In this document: positions 9,324 through 20,088 of the stretch, one piece after another
Layout: every line of letters begins with the position of its first letter
Numbering within the stretch: the first letter of the stretch is position 1
Assembly: GCF_003248515.1 (NCBI RefSeq)
Contig: NZ_QFOB01000004.1
Location: forward strand, 62,001 to 126,000
Reading direction: 5' to 3'
DNA length: 64,000 bases
DNA from: Sphingomonas sp.
Lineage (GTDB): Bacteria > Pseudomonadota > Alphaproteobacteria > Sphingomonadales > Sphingomonadaceae
Made by a program: the position numbers and the translations under genes
The notes under the pieces: generated by a model
What the model saw: the letters and a program-made list of their open reading frames with translations, nothing else
Databases searched by the model: none
What the model was told of the DNA's origin: nothing

Positions 9324-10337
9324 ATGCCTTTCCATCGCCGGGACATCATTGCAGGGGGCGCGGCGGTCATCGCCGCCGGCGCCCTCCCCTCCCTCTCGTC
9401 GCGGGCGGTCGCCGCCACGGCGGCGCGGCCCGTGGATCTCTTTTCCCGCCATCTCCAGTGGCTCCGCTCGGCGGAGGAACTGGCGGTCGCCTGCCATGCG
9501 ATGGGGTTTGACGGGCTGGATATCACCGTCCGCCCCTTCCCCGGCCATGTCGATCCGGCCAGGGTGGCGCAGGATCTTCCGCCGCTTGTGAAGGCGCTGC
9601 GCGCCGCCAATGTCGGCGTGCGGACGATCACCGCCCCGATCGCGGATGCCGCGTCGCCCCATGCCGAGGCGATATTGGAAACCGCCGCCTCGCTCGGCAT
9701 CCACCATTATTGGTGGGGTGGCCTGCGCTACGATCTCTCCAGCCCCATCGCCCCCCAGCGCAAGGCTCTGGCGCCCCGCATCGCCGGCATCGCCAGGCTC
9801 GGCGAGAAATATGGCATGAAGGCGATGTATCATAATTTCTCGGGCGCCCAGCAGGTCGGCTCGATGATCTTCGATCTGCTCGATATCCTTCAGGATTTCG
9901 ATCCCCGCTATGTGAGCTTCCATTACGATACGGCCCATGGCGTCGAGGCCGGCGCGAACGGAACGTGGCCGCTCGGATTGAAGGCCATCGGCCCCTATCT
10001 TGGCGGCATCTCCTTCAAGGATGTGCTGCTCACCGACAAGCCGGCCGCCGCCGGCGAGGGCGGCCCACCGGTCAGCGGGCGCTGGCGCCCCGCCTTCGTG
10101 CCCTTGGGCGAAGGCATGCTGGATCTGCCCCGCATGGTGCAGATCCTCGGCGAGATCGGCTTCGACGGTCCGATCGAATTGCAGCCGGAATTCCCCAACG
10201 GCGGCGCGGATCGCGGCGTCTCGAAGGCGAGCGACCTCACGCTTCCGCAGGAGACCATCTTCCGGAATATGGCGAAGGATCTGCAAACCCTTCGTCTCGC
10301 GCTCGCGGGCGGCACCGCGCCCGCGCCATCGAAATAG
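9324..10337 (+). CDS. Tat-exported sugar phosphate isomerase/epimerase-like TIM-barrel protein
   Basis: 337 residues. The start at 9324 follows AGAGGA and gives a twin-arginine leader (HRRDIIAGGAAVIAAG, then an Ala-rich cleavage region). The mature part has the AP-endonuclease-2-like TIM barrel of the sugar phosphate isomerase/epimerase family: GFDGLDITVRP near the first strand, a metal-ligand pattern with YHNFSGA, FHYDTAHG, SFKD and a late IELQPEF. The family binds a divalent metal and isomerises or cleaves sugars and inositol-like compounds. It sits 37 bases after the PQQ dehydrogenase and would act in the same compartment, possibly on the oxidised product. The exact reaction is unknown. 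Confidence 0.82.
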   Translation: MPFHRRDIIAGGAAVIAAGALPSLSSRAVAATAARPVDLFSRHLQWLRSAEELAVACHAMGFDGLDITVRPFPGHVDPARVAQDLPPLVKALRAANVGVRTITAPIADAASPHAEAILETAASLGIHHYWWGGLRYDLSSPIAPQRKALAPRIAGIARLGEKYGMKAMYHNFSGAQQVGSMIFDLLDILQDFDPRYVSFHYDTAHGVEAGANGTWPLGLKAIGPYLGGISFKDVLLTDKPAAAGEGGPPVSGRWRPAFVPLGEGMLDLPRMVQILGEIGFDGPIELQPEFPNGGADRGVSKASDLTLPQETIFRNMAKDLQTLRLALAGGTAPAPSK

Positions 10338-10416
10338 CATGTTTATTGTCGCGGTTCCTGGCGCGCGCCCGTCCATACGGCGCGCCGGCCGAGGACCGCG
10401 CTCGGAGCAAGAGTGA

Positions 10417-10737
10417 ATGATACGTGGTCTGATGCTGGTTGTTGCCGGCCTGTCCCTGCAAATCGAAGTACCCGCGCCCGCGACGGATCCGGCACCGGTC
10501 GATCAGCAGAAGCCCGCCTCGCCCCCTCCCGGTTCGGCGCCGGCAGACGGAAAGCACGAACTGTTCCAGCAGAAATGCTCCACCTGCCACGGCCTCGATG
10601 TGGCGGAGACGCAAAGCCATACGGCGGACGAATGGCGCGAGATCGTGGCGCGCATGCGCGGCAACGGCCTGACGGTTTCCGACGATGAGGCGGGCGAGAT
10701 CGTATCGTTCCTCGCGGACAAGCACGGCGCCAGTTGA
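10417..10737 (+). CDS. Small c-type cytochrome
   Basis: 106 residues with an N-terminal hydrophobic export signal, a Pro/Ala-rich spacer and one heme-attachment site CSTCH near residue 57. A Met in VARMRGNG downstream is the likely sixth heme ligand. This resembles the small single-heme cytochromes encoded beside periplasmic PQQ dehydrogenases. Since the dehydrogenase at 7181 carries no heme of its own, this protein is a natural electron acceptor or carrier towards the respiratory chain, by inference from position. It is probably the last gene of the unit; the next gene is convergent. Confidence 0.82.
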   Translation: MIRGLMLVVAGLSLQIEVPAPATDPAPVDQQKPASPPPGSAPADGKHELFQQKCSTCHGLDVAETQSHTADEWREIVARMRGNGLTVSDDEAGEIVSFLADKHGAS

Positions 10738-10767
10738 TGCGGTGCGGGGGCGGGATCCGCCACCCGA

Positions 10768-11406
10768 TCAGCCATAATCGGCGGCGCATGCCTTGATCAC
10801 CGCCTGGGGCTGGCCAAGCCTGGCGACGGCGGCAAGCGCCTCGTTGCGCTTTTTCTGGAGCGCATCGCCATTGCCGACGCCTGCGGCCTTCAGCATAGGC
10901 GAAACCTTCGCGTCCAGCTTCGTCCCCAGCACACCCAGCTTCATCGAGGCTTCGGCATAGGACCCGCCCTGGCTGCCAAACGCCTTGCGCAGGAAATCGA
11001 CGAGCACATAGCATTGCAGCGCGTGATCCAGCCGGCCTGCCGGCAGCTTCGGCGCGCTGTTCACCGTAGCCGAATAGGCAGTGGCGCAGGCGGGCCGCAG
11101 CACCTGCCACTTGCCCTTGATCGTGCTGTCGAACAGGCCGGGCATGCGCTGGAACACGGCATTGGCGCGCCCGGAATCGAACTCTGCCCCTTCCGAACCG
11201 GCGAGCAGGGCATAATGGAAGATGCCTTCCTGCGCCTCGGCCGGAAGCTCGCCCTTCACGCCCGCTTTTTCCCGCTGGAGCGCGGCCGCCACGACACCGC
11301 ATGTCGCCGCGCGATCCACGGCATCCTCGGGCAGCGTTGGCATCTTCTCCCCGCATGCCGGAAGAAGCAGGGCCAATCCCACCGAAGCCACCAGAACCGA
11401 ACGCAT
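10768..11406 (-). CDS. Predicted lipoprotein of unknown function
   Basis: 212 residues, minus strand, start ATG at 11406 with GAGGT just upstream. The N-terminus MRSVLVASVGLALLLPACG is a signal peptide with a lipobox (LPAC followed by G), so the mature protein should carry a lipid on Cys18. The rest is helical with no domain I recognise; it contains two or three further Cys residues (ATCGVV, ALQCYVL, KACAADYG) that could pair in the periplasm. It stands alone between the convergent cytochrome gene and the terminator of the lpd operon. Confidence 0.75.
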   Translation of the reverse strand: MRSVLVASVGLALLLPACGEKMPTLPEDAVDRAATCGVVAAALQREKAGVKGELPAEAQEGIFHYALLAGSEGAEFDSGRANAVFQRMPGLFDSTIKGKWQVLRPACATAYSATVNSAPKLPAGRLDHALQCYVLVDFLRKAFGSQGGSYAEASMKLGVLGTKLDAKVSPMLKAAGVGNGDALQKKRNEALAAVARLGQPQAVIKACAADYG

Positions 11407-11600
11407 CGCGACCTCACAACATCGTTACCGATGCGGAAACTACGCGTGGGGCGCGCTTGGGTTGCCATCCGCCCCCATTTCTCGGGCAACGGGAACGTCG
11501 CAGGATGACCCTCGCCCTCCCCGCTCATGTGCGAACGCTGGAGGTGCGTGGGCCGCCCGCGCCGGCACCGGCGAACGGGCTCCGGGCAATATCGGAGGCA

Positions 11601-11634
11601 ACAAAAAAGCCCCTCCCGCGATCGGGAGGGGCTT
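11601..11634 (-). terminator. Rho-independent terminator after lpd
   Basis: The arms 11609-11618 and 11623-11632 are perfectly complementary (GCCCCTCCCG with a 4-base loop), extended by an AA/TT pair. On the minus strand the stem is followed by a run of T (the A run at 11603-11608). A second short hairpin (11672-11678 with 11681-11687) lies between it and the lpd stop codon. Confidence 0.85.
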
Positions 11635-11695
11635 GGTTTGTCCCATCGGGGGCATTCACGCGCCCCTTTCCCTCCCGCGTGCGGGAGTGGGGAAA

Positions 11696-13093
<1,398 letters not shown>

Positions 13094-13098
13094 ACACT

Positions 13099-13180
13099 CC
13101 GTTCGCCCTGAGCCTGTCGAAGGGCTGCACTTCTTTACCGTTCAAGAAGGACAGGGCTTCGACAGGCTCAGCCCGAACGG
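13099..13180. repeat. REP-like intergenic palindrome between odhB and lpdA
   Basis: The arms 13099-13125 and 13152-13180 are near-perfect inverted copies of a sequence with the core CTGTCGAAG / CTTCGACAG, and TTCGCCCTGAGC matching GCTCAGCCCGAA. This core (TTCGACAGGCTCAG) is a very widespread intergenic palindrome in sphingomonads and other proteobacteria. Lying inside an operon, it may influence mRNA stability or the relative level of lpd. Confidence 0.75.
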
Positions 13181-13203
13181 AATATGGGGTTTCCCGCCTG
13201 CTC

Positions 13204-14451
<1,248 letters not shown>

Positions 14452-14462
14452 TGGTCTTCCTA

Positions 14463-17360
14463 TTAGGCTTGATAACCAAGAGCTTCGGCGACGAGAGTCG
14501 CCTGCTGCTTGGTGTGGTTCTTGGCGAGGCCGGTGGCGGTCGCCGCAGAGGCCTTGCGGCCGGCGTAGAGAGGACGGGTCGGCTTGGTCCCAGCGGTCGC
14601 CAGCACCTCCTCGATCAGCGGCTCGACGAAGAACCACGCACCGTTGTTCTTCGGCTCCTCCTGAGCCCAGACGACCGTCTCGAGGTTCGGCCGGTCCTTG
14701 AGGATTTCGACGATCGCATCCGCCGGGAACGGATAGATCTGCTCGACGCGGATGATCTCCACGCTGTCGTCGTCCGCCGCATCGCGCGCATCGGCCAGAT
14801 CATAATAGACCTTGCCCGAGCAGAGCACGACGCGCTTCACCTTTTCCGGCACGACCGGCCGGTTATCCCACAGGACGCGGTGGAAGAAGCTGTCGCCGAG
14901 GAAATCCTCCGCCTTCGACACCGCCGCCTTGTGGCGCAGCAGCGACTTGGGCGTCATGATGATGAGCGGCTTGCGGAACTTGCGCAGCATCTGGCGACGC
15001 AGGATGTGGAAATAATTGGCCGGCGTCGTGCAGTTCGCCACCTGCATATTATCCTCGGCGCAGAGCTGGAGATAACGCTCCAGACGGGCCGAGCTATGCT
15101 CCGGCCCCTGCCCTTCATAGCCGTGGGGCAGCAGCATCACGAGGCCGTTGGCGCGCAGCCACTTGGCCTCGCCCGCGGCGATGAACTGATCGATGATGAC
15201 CTGCGCGCCGTTGGCGAAATCGCCGAACTGCGCTTCCCACATCACCAGCGTGTTCGGCGCCTGGCCGGCATAGCCATATTCGAAGCCCAGCACGCCGAAT
15301 TCGGAAAGCGGGGAATCCAGCACCTGGAAGCGCCGGTCCATTGCCGAAAGCGGGATATATTTGTGGCCGTCTTTCTGATCGACCCAGACGGCATGCCGCT
15401 GGCTGAACGTGCCGCGGCCCACATCCTGCCCGGACAGGCGGACGCCATAATTCTCCTTCAGCAGCGTGCCGAAAGCCAGCGCCTCGGCCGTCGCCCAGTC
15501 GAAGCCCTCGCCGCTCTCGAACATCGACTTCTTGGCATCCAGGATGCGCGTAAGGGTCTTGTGGACGACGATGCTGTCCGGAACGGTCGTCAGCTGCGCG
15601 CCGATCTCCGCGAAGAGATCCTTGGAGACGCCGCTCGCCGCCGCGCGACGTTCGGTAATCGGCTCGCGGGGCAGCGCGAAGCCTTCCCATTCGCCGCCGA
15701 ACCAGTCGGCGCTGTTGGCCTTGTAGCTCTTGCCTGCCTCGAATTCGTCGTCCAGCAGCGAGACGAACTTGGCCTCCTGCGCGCCGAGCCATTCGCCGTC
15801 GATCTGCCCCTCGGCGACCAGACGATCGCTGTAGAGCTTGGAAACCGGCGGATGCTTGCGGATCTCCTCATACATCAGCGGCTGCGTGAAGCCCGGCTCG
15901 TCGCCCTCATTGTGGCCGAAGCGGCGATAGCACCACATGTCGATCACAACATCGCGACGGAATTTCGCGCGATATTCGGTCGCCAGCTTGCAGGCGAAGG
16001 TGACAGCCTCGGGATCGTCGCCGTTCACATGCAGGATCGGCGCCTGCACCATCTTCGCGATGTCGCTGGGATAGGGCGAGGAGCGTGCGAACTGCGGCGA
16101 GGTGGTGAAGCCCACCTGATTGTTGATCACGAAATGGACGGTGCCACCCGTATTATAGCCGATCAGGCCGGAGAAGCCGAAGCACTCCATGATGACGCCC
16201 TGGCCGGCGAAGGCCGCGTCGCCATGGATCAGGATCGGCAACACCTTGGCGCGCTCCAGATCGTCCAGCTTGGTCTGCTTGGCACGCGCCTTGCCGAGCA
16301 CAACCGGATCGACGCACTCGAGGTGCGACGGGTTGGGCGCGAGGCTCAGGTGGATCATGTTGCCGTCGAACTCGCGGTCCGCCGACGTGCCGAGGTGATA
16401 TTTCACGTCGCCCGAACCACCGACATCCTCGGGGTTGGCCGATCCGCCCGCAAATTCATGGAAGAGGATTCGATAGGGCTTCTTCATCACGTTCGTGAGA
16501 ACGTTGAGGCGGCCGCGATGCGCCATGCCGAGCACCACTTCCTGCACGCCGGCCGCGCCCGCATATTTCAGCACGGCTTCCAGCGCCGGGATCATGCTCT
16601 CGCCGCCATCGAGGCCGAAGCGCTTGGTGCCGACATATTTGCGGGCGAGGAATTTCTCCCACTGCTCGCCCTCGATCACCTTCTGGAGGATCGCCTTCTT
16701 GCCTTCCGGCGTGAAGCTGATCTCCTTGTCCTTGCCTTCCATCCGGTCCTGGAGGAAGCGGCGCTCCTCCGTATCCTGGATGTGCATATATTCGAGGCCG
16801 ACCTTACCGCAGTAATTCTTGCGGAGCGTGGCGATCATCTCGCGCAGCGTGGCATGCTGAAAGCCGAGCAGGCCGCCAAGGAAGATCGGCCGATCCATGT
16901 CGGCTTCGGTGAAGTTGTGGAATTCGGGCTTCAGATCCTCTGGCATCTCCTGATGCCAGAGACCGAGCGGATCGAGCTGGGCCAGCAGGTGCCCGCGCAC
17001 CCGATAGGTGCGGATGAGGATGGAGGCGCGGATCGAATCGCGCGCGGCCGATTCGATCTCGGCCTGGCTCGGCGCGGCGGCGGGGGCCGCGACGGGAGCG
17101 GGCTTACCGCCCTTGGCCGGCTTGGGCGCCGGCTCCATCTGGGTGGGATCGAGACCCGCCGTCAGCGCGTCCGTCTCGCTCAGCGGCCAGCGCGGATTCG
17201 CCCAGCTGGGGCCGGCGATGCTCGTCTCAAGCGCACCGAAATAAGCGCGCCAATTTTCGTCGACGCTGCCGGGATCCTGACGATACTTCTTGTAAAGCGC
17301 CTCCGCAAAGCTGGGGCTTACCCCTTCCAGCTCGTCGAAGTTCGATCCCTCGAAGCCCAT
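14463..17360 (-). CDS. odhA: 2-oxoglutarate dehydrogenase E1 component
   Basis: 965 residues. The start ATG at 17360 (MGFEGSNFDELEGVS) has AGGCGG upstream and fits the family start. The N-terminal part carries the E2-interacting segment with an Ala/Pro-rich linker near residue 80, followed by thiamine-diphosphate E1 domains: MAHRGRLNVL, the ThDP-binding HGDAAFAGQG, and the late transketolase-like section ending ALGYQA. It decarboxylates 2-oxoglutarate and loads succinyl on the lipoyl group of odhB. Upstream is sucD on the same strand, separated by 121 bases with a hairpin. The long open frame on the opposite strand is a codon-bias shadow. Confidence 0.97.
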   Translation of the reverse strand: MGFEGSNFDELEGVSPSFAEALYKKYRQDPGSVDENWRAYFGALETSIAGPSWANPRWPLSETDALTAGLDPTQMEPAPKPAKGGKPAPVAAPAAAPSQAEIESAARDSIRASILIRTYRVRGHLLAQLDPLGLWHQEMPEDLKPEFHNFTEADMDRPIFLGGLLGFQHATLREMIATLRKNYCGKVGLEYMHIQDTEERRFLQDRMEGKDKEISFTPEGKKAILQKVIEGEQWEKFLARKYVGTKRFGLDGGESMIPALEAVLKYAGAAGVQEVVLGMAHRGRLNVLTNVMKKPYRILFHEFAGGSANPEDVGGSGDVKYHLGTSADREFDGNMIHLSLAPNPSHLECVDPVVLGKARAKQTKLDDLERAKVLPILIHGDAAFAGQGVIMECFGFSGLIGYNTGGTVHFVINNQVGFTTSPQFARSSPYPSDIAKMVQAPILHVNGDDPEAVTFACKLATEYRAKFRRDVVIDMWCYRRFGHNEGDEPGFTQPLMYEEIRKHPPVSKLYSDRLVAEGQIDGEWLGAQEAKFVSLLDDEFEAGKSYKANSADWFGGEWEGFALPREPITERRAAASGVSKDLFAEIGAQLTTVPDSIVVHKTLTRILDAKKSMFESGEGFDWATAEALAFGTLLKENYGVRLSGQDVGRGTFSQRHAVWVDQKDGHKYIPLSAMDRRFQVLDSPLSEFGVLGFEYGYAGQAPNTLVMWEAQFGDFANGAQVIIDQFIAAGEAKWLRANGLVMLLPHGYEGQGPEHSSARLERYLQLCAEDNMQVANCTTPANYFHILRRQMLRKFRKPLIIMTPKSLLRHKAAVSKAEDFLGDSFFHRVLWDNRPVVPEKVKRVVLCSGKVYYDLADARDAADDDSVEIIRVEQIYPFPADAIVEILKDRPNLETVVWAQEEPKNNGAWFFVEPLIEEVLATAGTKPTRPLYAGRKASAATATGLAKNHTKQQATLVAEALGYQA

Positions 17361-17448
17361 CTTGCACCGCCTGTCATCATTCTGGCGGCCATTTCCACCG
17401 CCTCGTCGCACTCTTCATAGAAGTGAGCGCAACCAAAACCAGTTTCAA

Positions 17449-17472
17449 TCCCCGGATCGACCGATCCGGGGA
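17449..17472 (-). terminator. Hairpin between sucD and odhA
   Basis: A perfect 10-base-pair stem (17449-17458 with 17463-17472, TCCCCGGATC) with a 4-base loop. On the minus strand it is followed by TTGAAACTGGTTTTGG, which is T-rich but not a clean T run. It could be a terminator, a partial terminator that sets the sucD:odhA ratio, or an mRNA stabiliser. Confidence 0.5.
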
Positions 17473-17481
17473 CTGTATCGA

Positions 17482-18366
17482 TCAGCCCTTCAGCACCTCG
17501 ACCAGCGTGGTGCCGAGTTCGGAGGGGCTTGCCGCGACGCGGATGCCGGCCGCTTCCATCGCCGCGATCTTGCTCTCGGCATCGCCCTTGCCACCGGAAA
17601 CGATCGCGCCGGCATGGCCCATGCGACGGCCCGGAGGCGCCGTGCGACCCGCGATGAAGCCGGCCATCGGCTTCTTGCGGCCCTTCTTCGCCTCGTCGAT
17701 CAGGAACTGAGCGGCCTGCTCCTCCGCATCGCCGCCGATCTCGCCGATCATGATGATCGACTTGGTCTCGTCGTCGGCCAGGAAGAGTTCCAGCACGTCG
17801 ATGAAGTTGGTGCCGTTCACCGGATCGCCGCCGATGCCGACAGCCGTGGTCTGGCCCAGGCCCGCATTCGAGGTCTGGAACACGGCCTCATAGGTGAGCG
17901 TGCCCGAACGCGAGACGACGCCGACCGAACCCTTCTTGAAGATGGAGCCAGGCATGATGCCGATCTTGCACTCGTTGGGCGTCAGCACGCCCGGGCAGTT
18001 CGGCCCAATCAGACGCGACTTCGAGCCAGAGAGCGCACGCTTCACGCGCACCATGTCCAGCACCGGAATGCCTTCGGTGATCGCCACGATCAGCGGAACC
18101 TCGGCATCGATCGCCTCGAGGATGGAGTCGGCCGCGAAGGGCGGCGGCACGTACACGACGGATGCGGTGGCACCCGTAGCGGCGACGGCTTCGTGCACCG
18201 TGTTGAAATTCGGCAGGCCGATATGCGTCGTCCCGCCCTTGCCCGGCGTCACGCCGCCGACCATCTGCGTGCCATAGGCGAGCGCCTGCTCCGTATGGAA
18301 CGTGCCCGTATTGCCAGTCATTCCCTGGGTGATGACCTTGGTGTTCTTGTCGACGAGAATGCTCAT
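17482..18366 (-). CDS. sucD: Succinate-CoA ligase alpha subunit
   Basis: 294 residues, start ATG at 18366 with CAGGAG upstream. The N-terminal CoA-binding Rossmann part (ITQGMTGNTGTFHTEQAL), IGPNCPGVLTP, SRSGTLTYE and the phospho-His motif RRMGHAGAI near the C-terminus are all present. It makes succinyl-CoA/succinate with ATP or GTP in the TCA cycle. The beta subunit gene sucC, usually directly upstream, is not here: a secreted protein of unknown function occupies that position. SucD cannot work without SucC, so it must be encoded elsewhere in the genome. Confidence 0.96.
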   Translation of the reverse strand: MSILVDKNTKVITQGMTGNTGTFHTEQALAYGTQMVGGVTPGKGGTTHIGLPNFNTVHEAVAATGATASVVYVPPPFAADSILEAIDAEVPLIVAITEGIPVLDMVRVKRALSGSKSRLIGPNCPGVLTPNECKIGIMPGSIFKKGSVGVVSRSGTLTYEAVFQTSNAGLGQTTAVGIGGDPVNGTNFIDVLELFLADDETKSIIMIGEIGGDAEEQAAQFLIDEAKKGRKKPMAGFIAGRTAPPGRRMGHAGAIVSGGKGDAESKIAAMEAAGIRVAASPSELGTTLVEVLKG

Positions 18367-18399
18367 CGGGTCTCCTGCTCGATTAGGACCGACACGGGG

Positions 18400-18966
18400 T
18401 TAGAAAGCCACATAGAGGTGCATGCCGTCCTTGTCGGGAACGGACCGCGACCGTGAGAAAATTTCTGCACGCACAGGATGCGTGCCGTCCACTTTGCCCG
18501 AAAATTCGAGGTAATGCGGCATGTCCGTGCTTTTGGGTTTCAGCCCGGTCGCGCGTACGGCCGTCCGAAATTCATCGAAATAGGGCATCGCCCCCCGCAC
18601 CCCCGGCACAACCACGGCGCAAATAACCGGATAGCGTCGCTTAGGCGGAAACGTCGCCAGAACGAGACGGACCCGAGCGCCATCGATGGTTTGCGACCAT
18701 TGCTTCACGCTCTCGGGCTTCGAATAGTCGAAATTGACCTCGATCGCCTGCGACTTGGCGAGACCGGAAACGTCAACATCGCTAGCCGTATCGGTCCGCC
18801 ATCCGCTGGCTGCGATCGCCGCATCCCGGGCGTCGACGGTCAACGGGCCTTCGAGGCACGCCTTGGAGAATGCGGCGACCAGCGAGGGATATTCGACAGG
18901 CAATGCGGCATGAGCCGGCCATGCGGCCAGCACTGCACCCACCATCCCGGCAAAAATCCCTCGCAT
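18400..18966 (-). CDS. Secreted protein of unknown function
   Basis: 188 residues. The start at ATG 18966 lies 9 bases after the mdh stop; a TTG three codons further upstream is less likely. The N-terminus MRGIFAGMVGAVLAAWPAHA is a clear signal peptide with cleavage after AHA. The mature part shows no family I recognise: it has mixed beta character and one Cys pair candidate (KACLEG, VICAVV). It sits between mdh and sucD where sucC is expected and is probably co-transcribed with them. Confidence 0.7.
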   Translation of the reverse strand: MRGIFAGMVGAVLAAWPAHAALPVEYPSLVAAFSKACLEGPLTVDARDAAIAASGWRTDTASDVDVSGLAKSQAIEVNFDYSKPESVKQWSQTIDGARVRLVLATFPPKRRYPVICAVVVPGVRGAMPYFDEFRTAVRATGLKPKSTDMPHYLEFSGKVDGTHPVRAEIFSRSRSVPDKDGMHLYVAF

Positions 18967-18975
18967 GCCGATCAA

Positions 18976-19938
18976 CTACGCCAGCGTCTCGTCGATGCCC
19001 TTGCAGGCGACCAGAAGCTCCTTGACCGCATCGACCGAGACCTGAAGGTTGGCCTTGGCCTCATCCGAGAGGCTGACTTCGATGATCTTCTCGACGCCGC
19101 CCGCACCGAACAGCACCGGCACGCCGACATAGAGATTGTCGACGCCATACTGACCGGTGAGGTTCGCGGCCGCCGGCAGGATGCGCTTCTGATCGAACAG
19201 ATAAGCTTCAGCCATCGCGATCGCCGAGGTGGCAGGCGCATAGAAAGCCGAACCGGTCTTGAGGAGGGCAACGATCTCGCCGCCGCCGCCACGCGTACGC
19301 TTGATGATCGCGTCGATCTTCTCCTTGGTGGAGAGGCCCATCGCGATCAGATCCGAAACGGGGATGCCCGAGACGGTCGAATATTCGAGCACGGGGACCA
19401 TCGTATCGCCGTGGCCGCCGAGCACGAACGTGTTCACGTCCTTCACCGAAACGTTGAATTCATCGGCGATGAAGTGGCTGAAGCGCGCCGAGTCGAGCAC
19501 GCCTGCCATGCCGACGACCTTCTCGGCCGGGAGGCCGGAGAATTCGCGCAGCGCCCAGACCATCGCATCGAGCGGGTTGGTGATGCAGATCACGAAGGCG
19601 TCCGGCGCGTTGGCCTTGATGCCCTCGCCCACGGCCTTCATCACCTTCAGGTTGATGCCGAGCAGATCGTCGCGGCTCATGCCGGGCTTGCGCGCAACAC
19701 CGGCGGTCACGATGATGACATCGGCGCCCGCAATATCGGCATAATCGTTGGTGCCGGTGATCTTGGCGTCGAAACCCTCGACTGGGCCGCACTGCGACAG
19801 ATCCAGCGCCTTGCCCTGCGGCACGCCCTCGACCACGTCGAACAGGACGATATCGCCAAGGCCCTTGAGCGCGGCGAGATGCGCCAGCGTTCCGCCGATA
19901 TTACCCGCGCCGATCAGCGCAATCTTCTTACGAGCCAC
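18976..19938 (-). CDS. mdh: Malate dehydrogenase (NAD)
   Basis: 320 residues, LDH-like malate dehydrogenase. It starts with GTG at 19938, preceded by GGGAAAGGGAGC. The NAD motif GAGNIGGTLAHLAA, the Arg-containing substrate loop (VARKPGMSRDDL) and the catalytic His in LGGHGDTMVP are all visible. It converts malate to oxaloacetate. It is the first gene of the minus-strand TCA set (mdh, unknown, sucD, odhA, odhB, lpd); the 150 bases upstream should hold the promoter. Confidence 0.97.
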   Translation of the reverse strand: MARKKIALIGAGNIGGTLAHLAALKGLGDIVLFDVVEGVPQGKALDLSQCGPVEGFDAKITGTNDYADIAGADVIIVTAGVARKPGMSRDDLLGINLKVMKAVGEGIKANAPDAFVICITNPLDAMVWALREFSGLPAEKVVGMAGVLDSARFSHFIADEFNVSVKDVNTFVLGGHGDTMVPVLEYSTVSGIPVSDLIAMGLSTKEKIDAIIKRTRGGGGEIVALLKTGSAFYAPATSAIAMAEAYLFDQKRILPAAANLTGQYGVDNLYVGVPVLFGAGGVEKIIEVSLSDEAKANLQVSVDAVKELLVACKGIDETLA

Positions 19939-20088
19939 TTAAGCTCCCTTTCCCGCTTGCCAGCCATTGAGGCGCTGCCAGGATGCGACCACGAGGACGC
20001 GGCCGCGGATCAGCGGGGGCGGCTTAGACCCGACTCAGGCGCGGGGCAACCGCCTTTGGTGCAATTGCGAGAAGCTTATTGTGACAGA

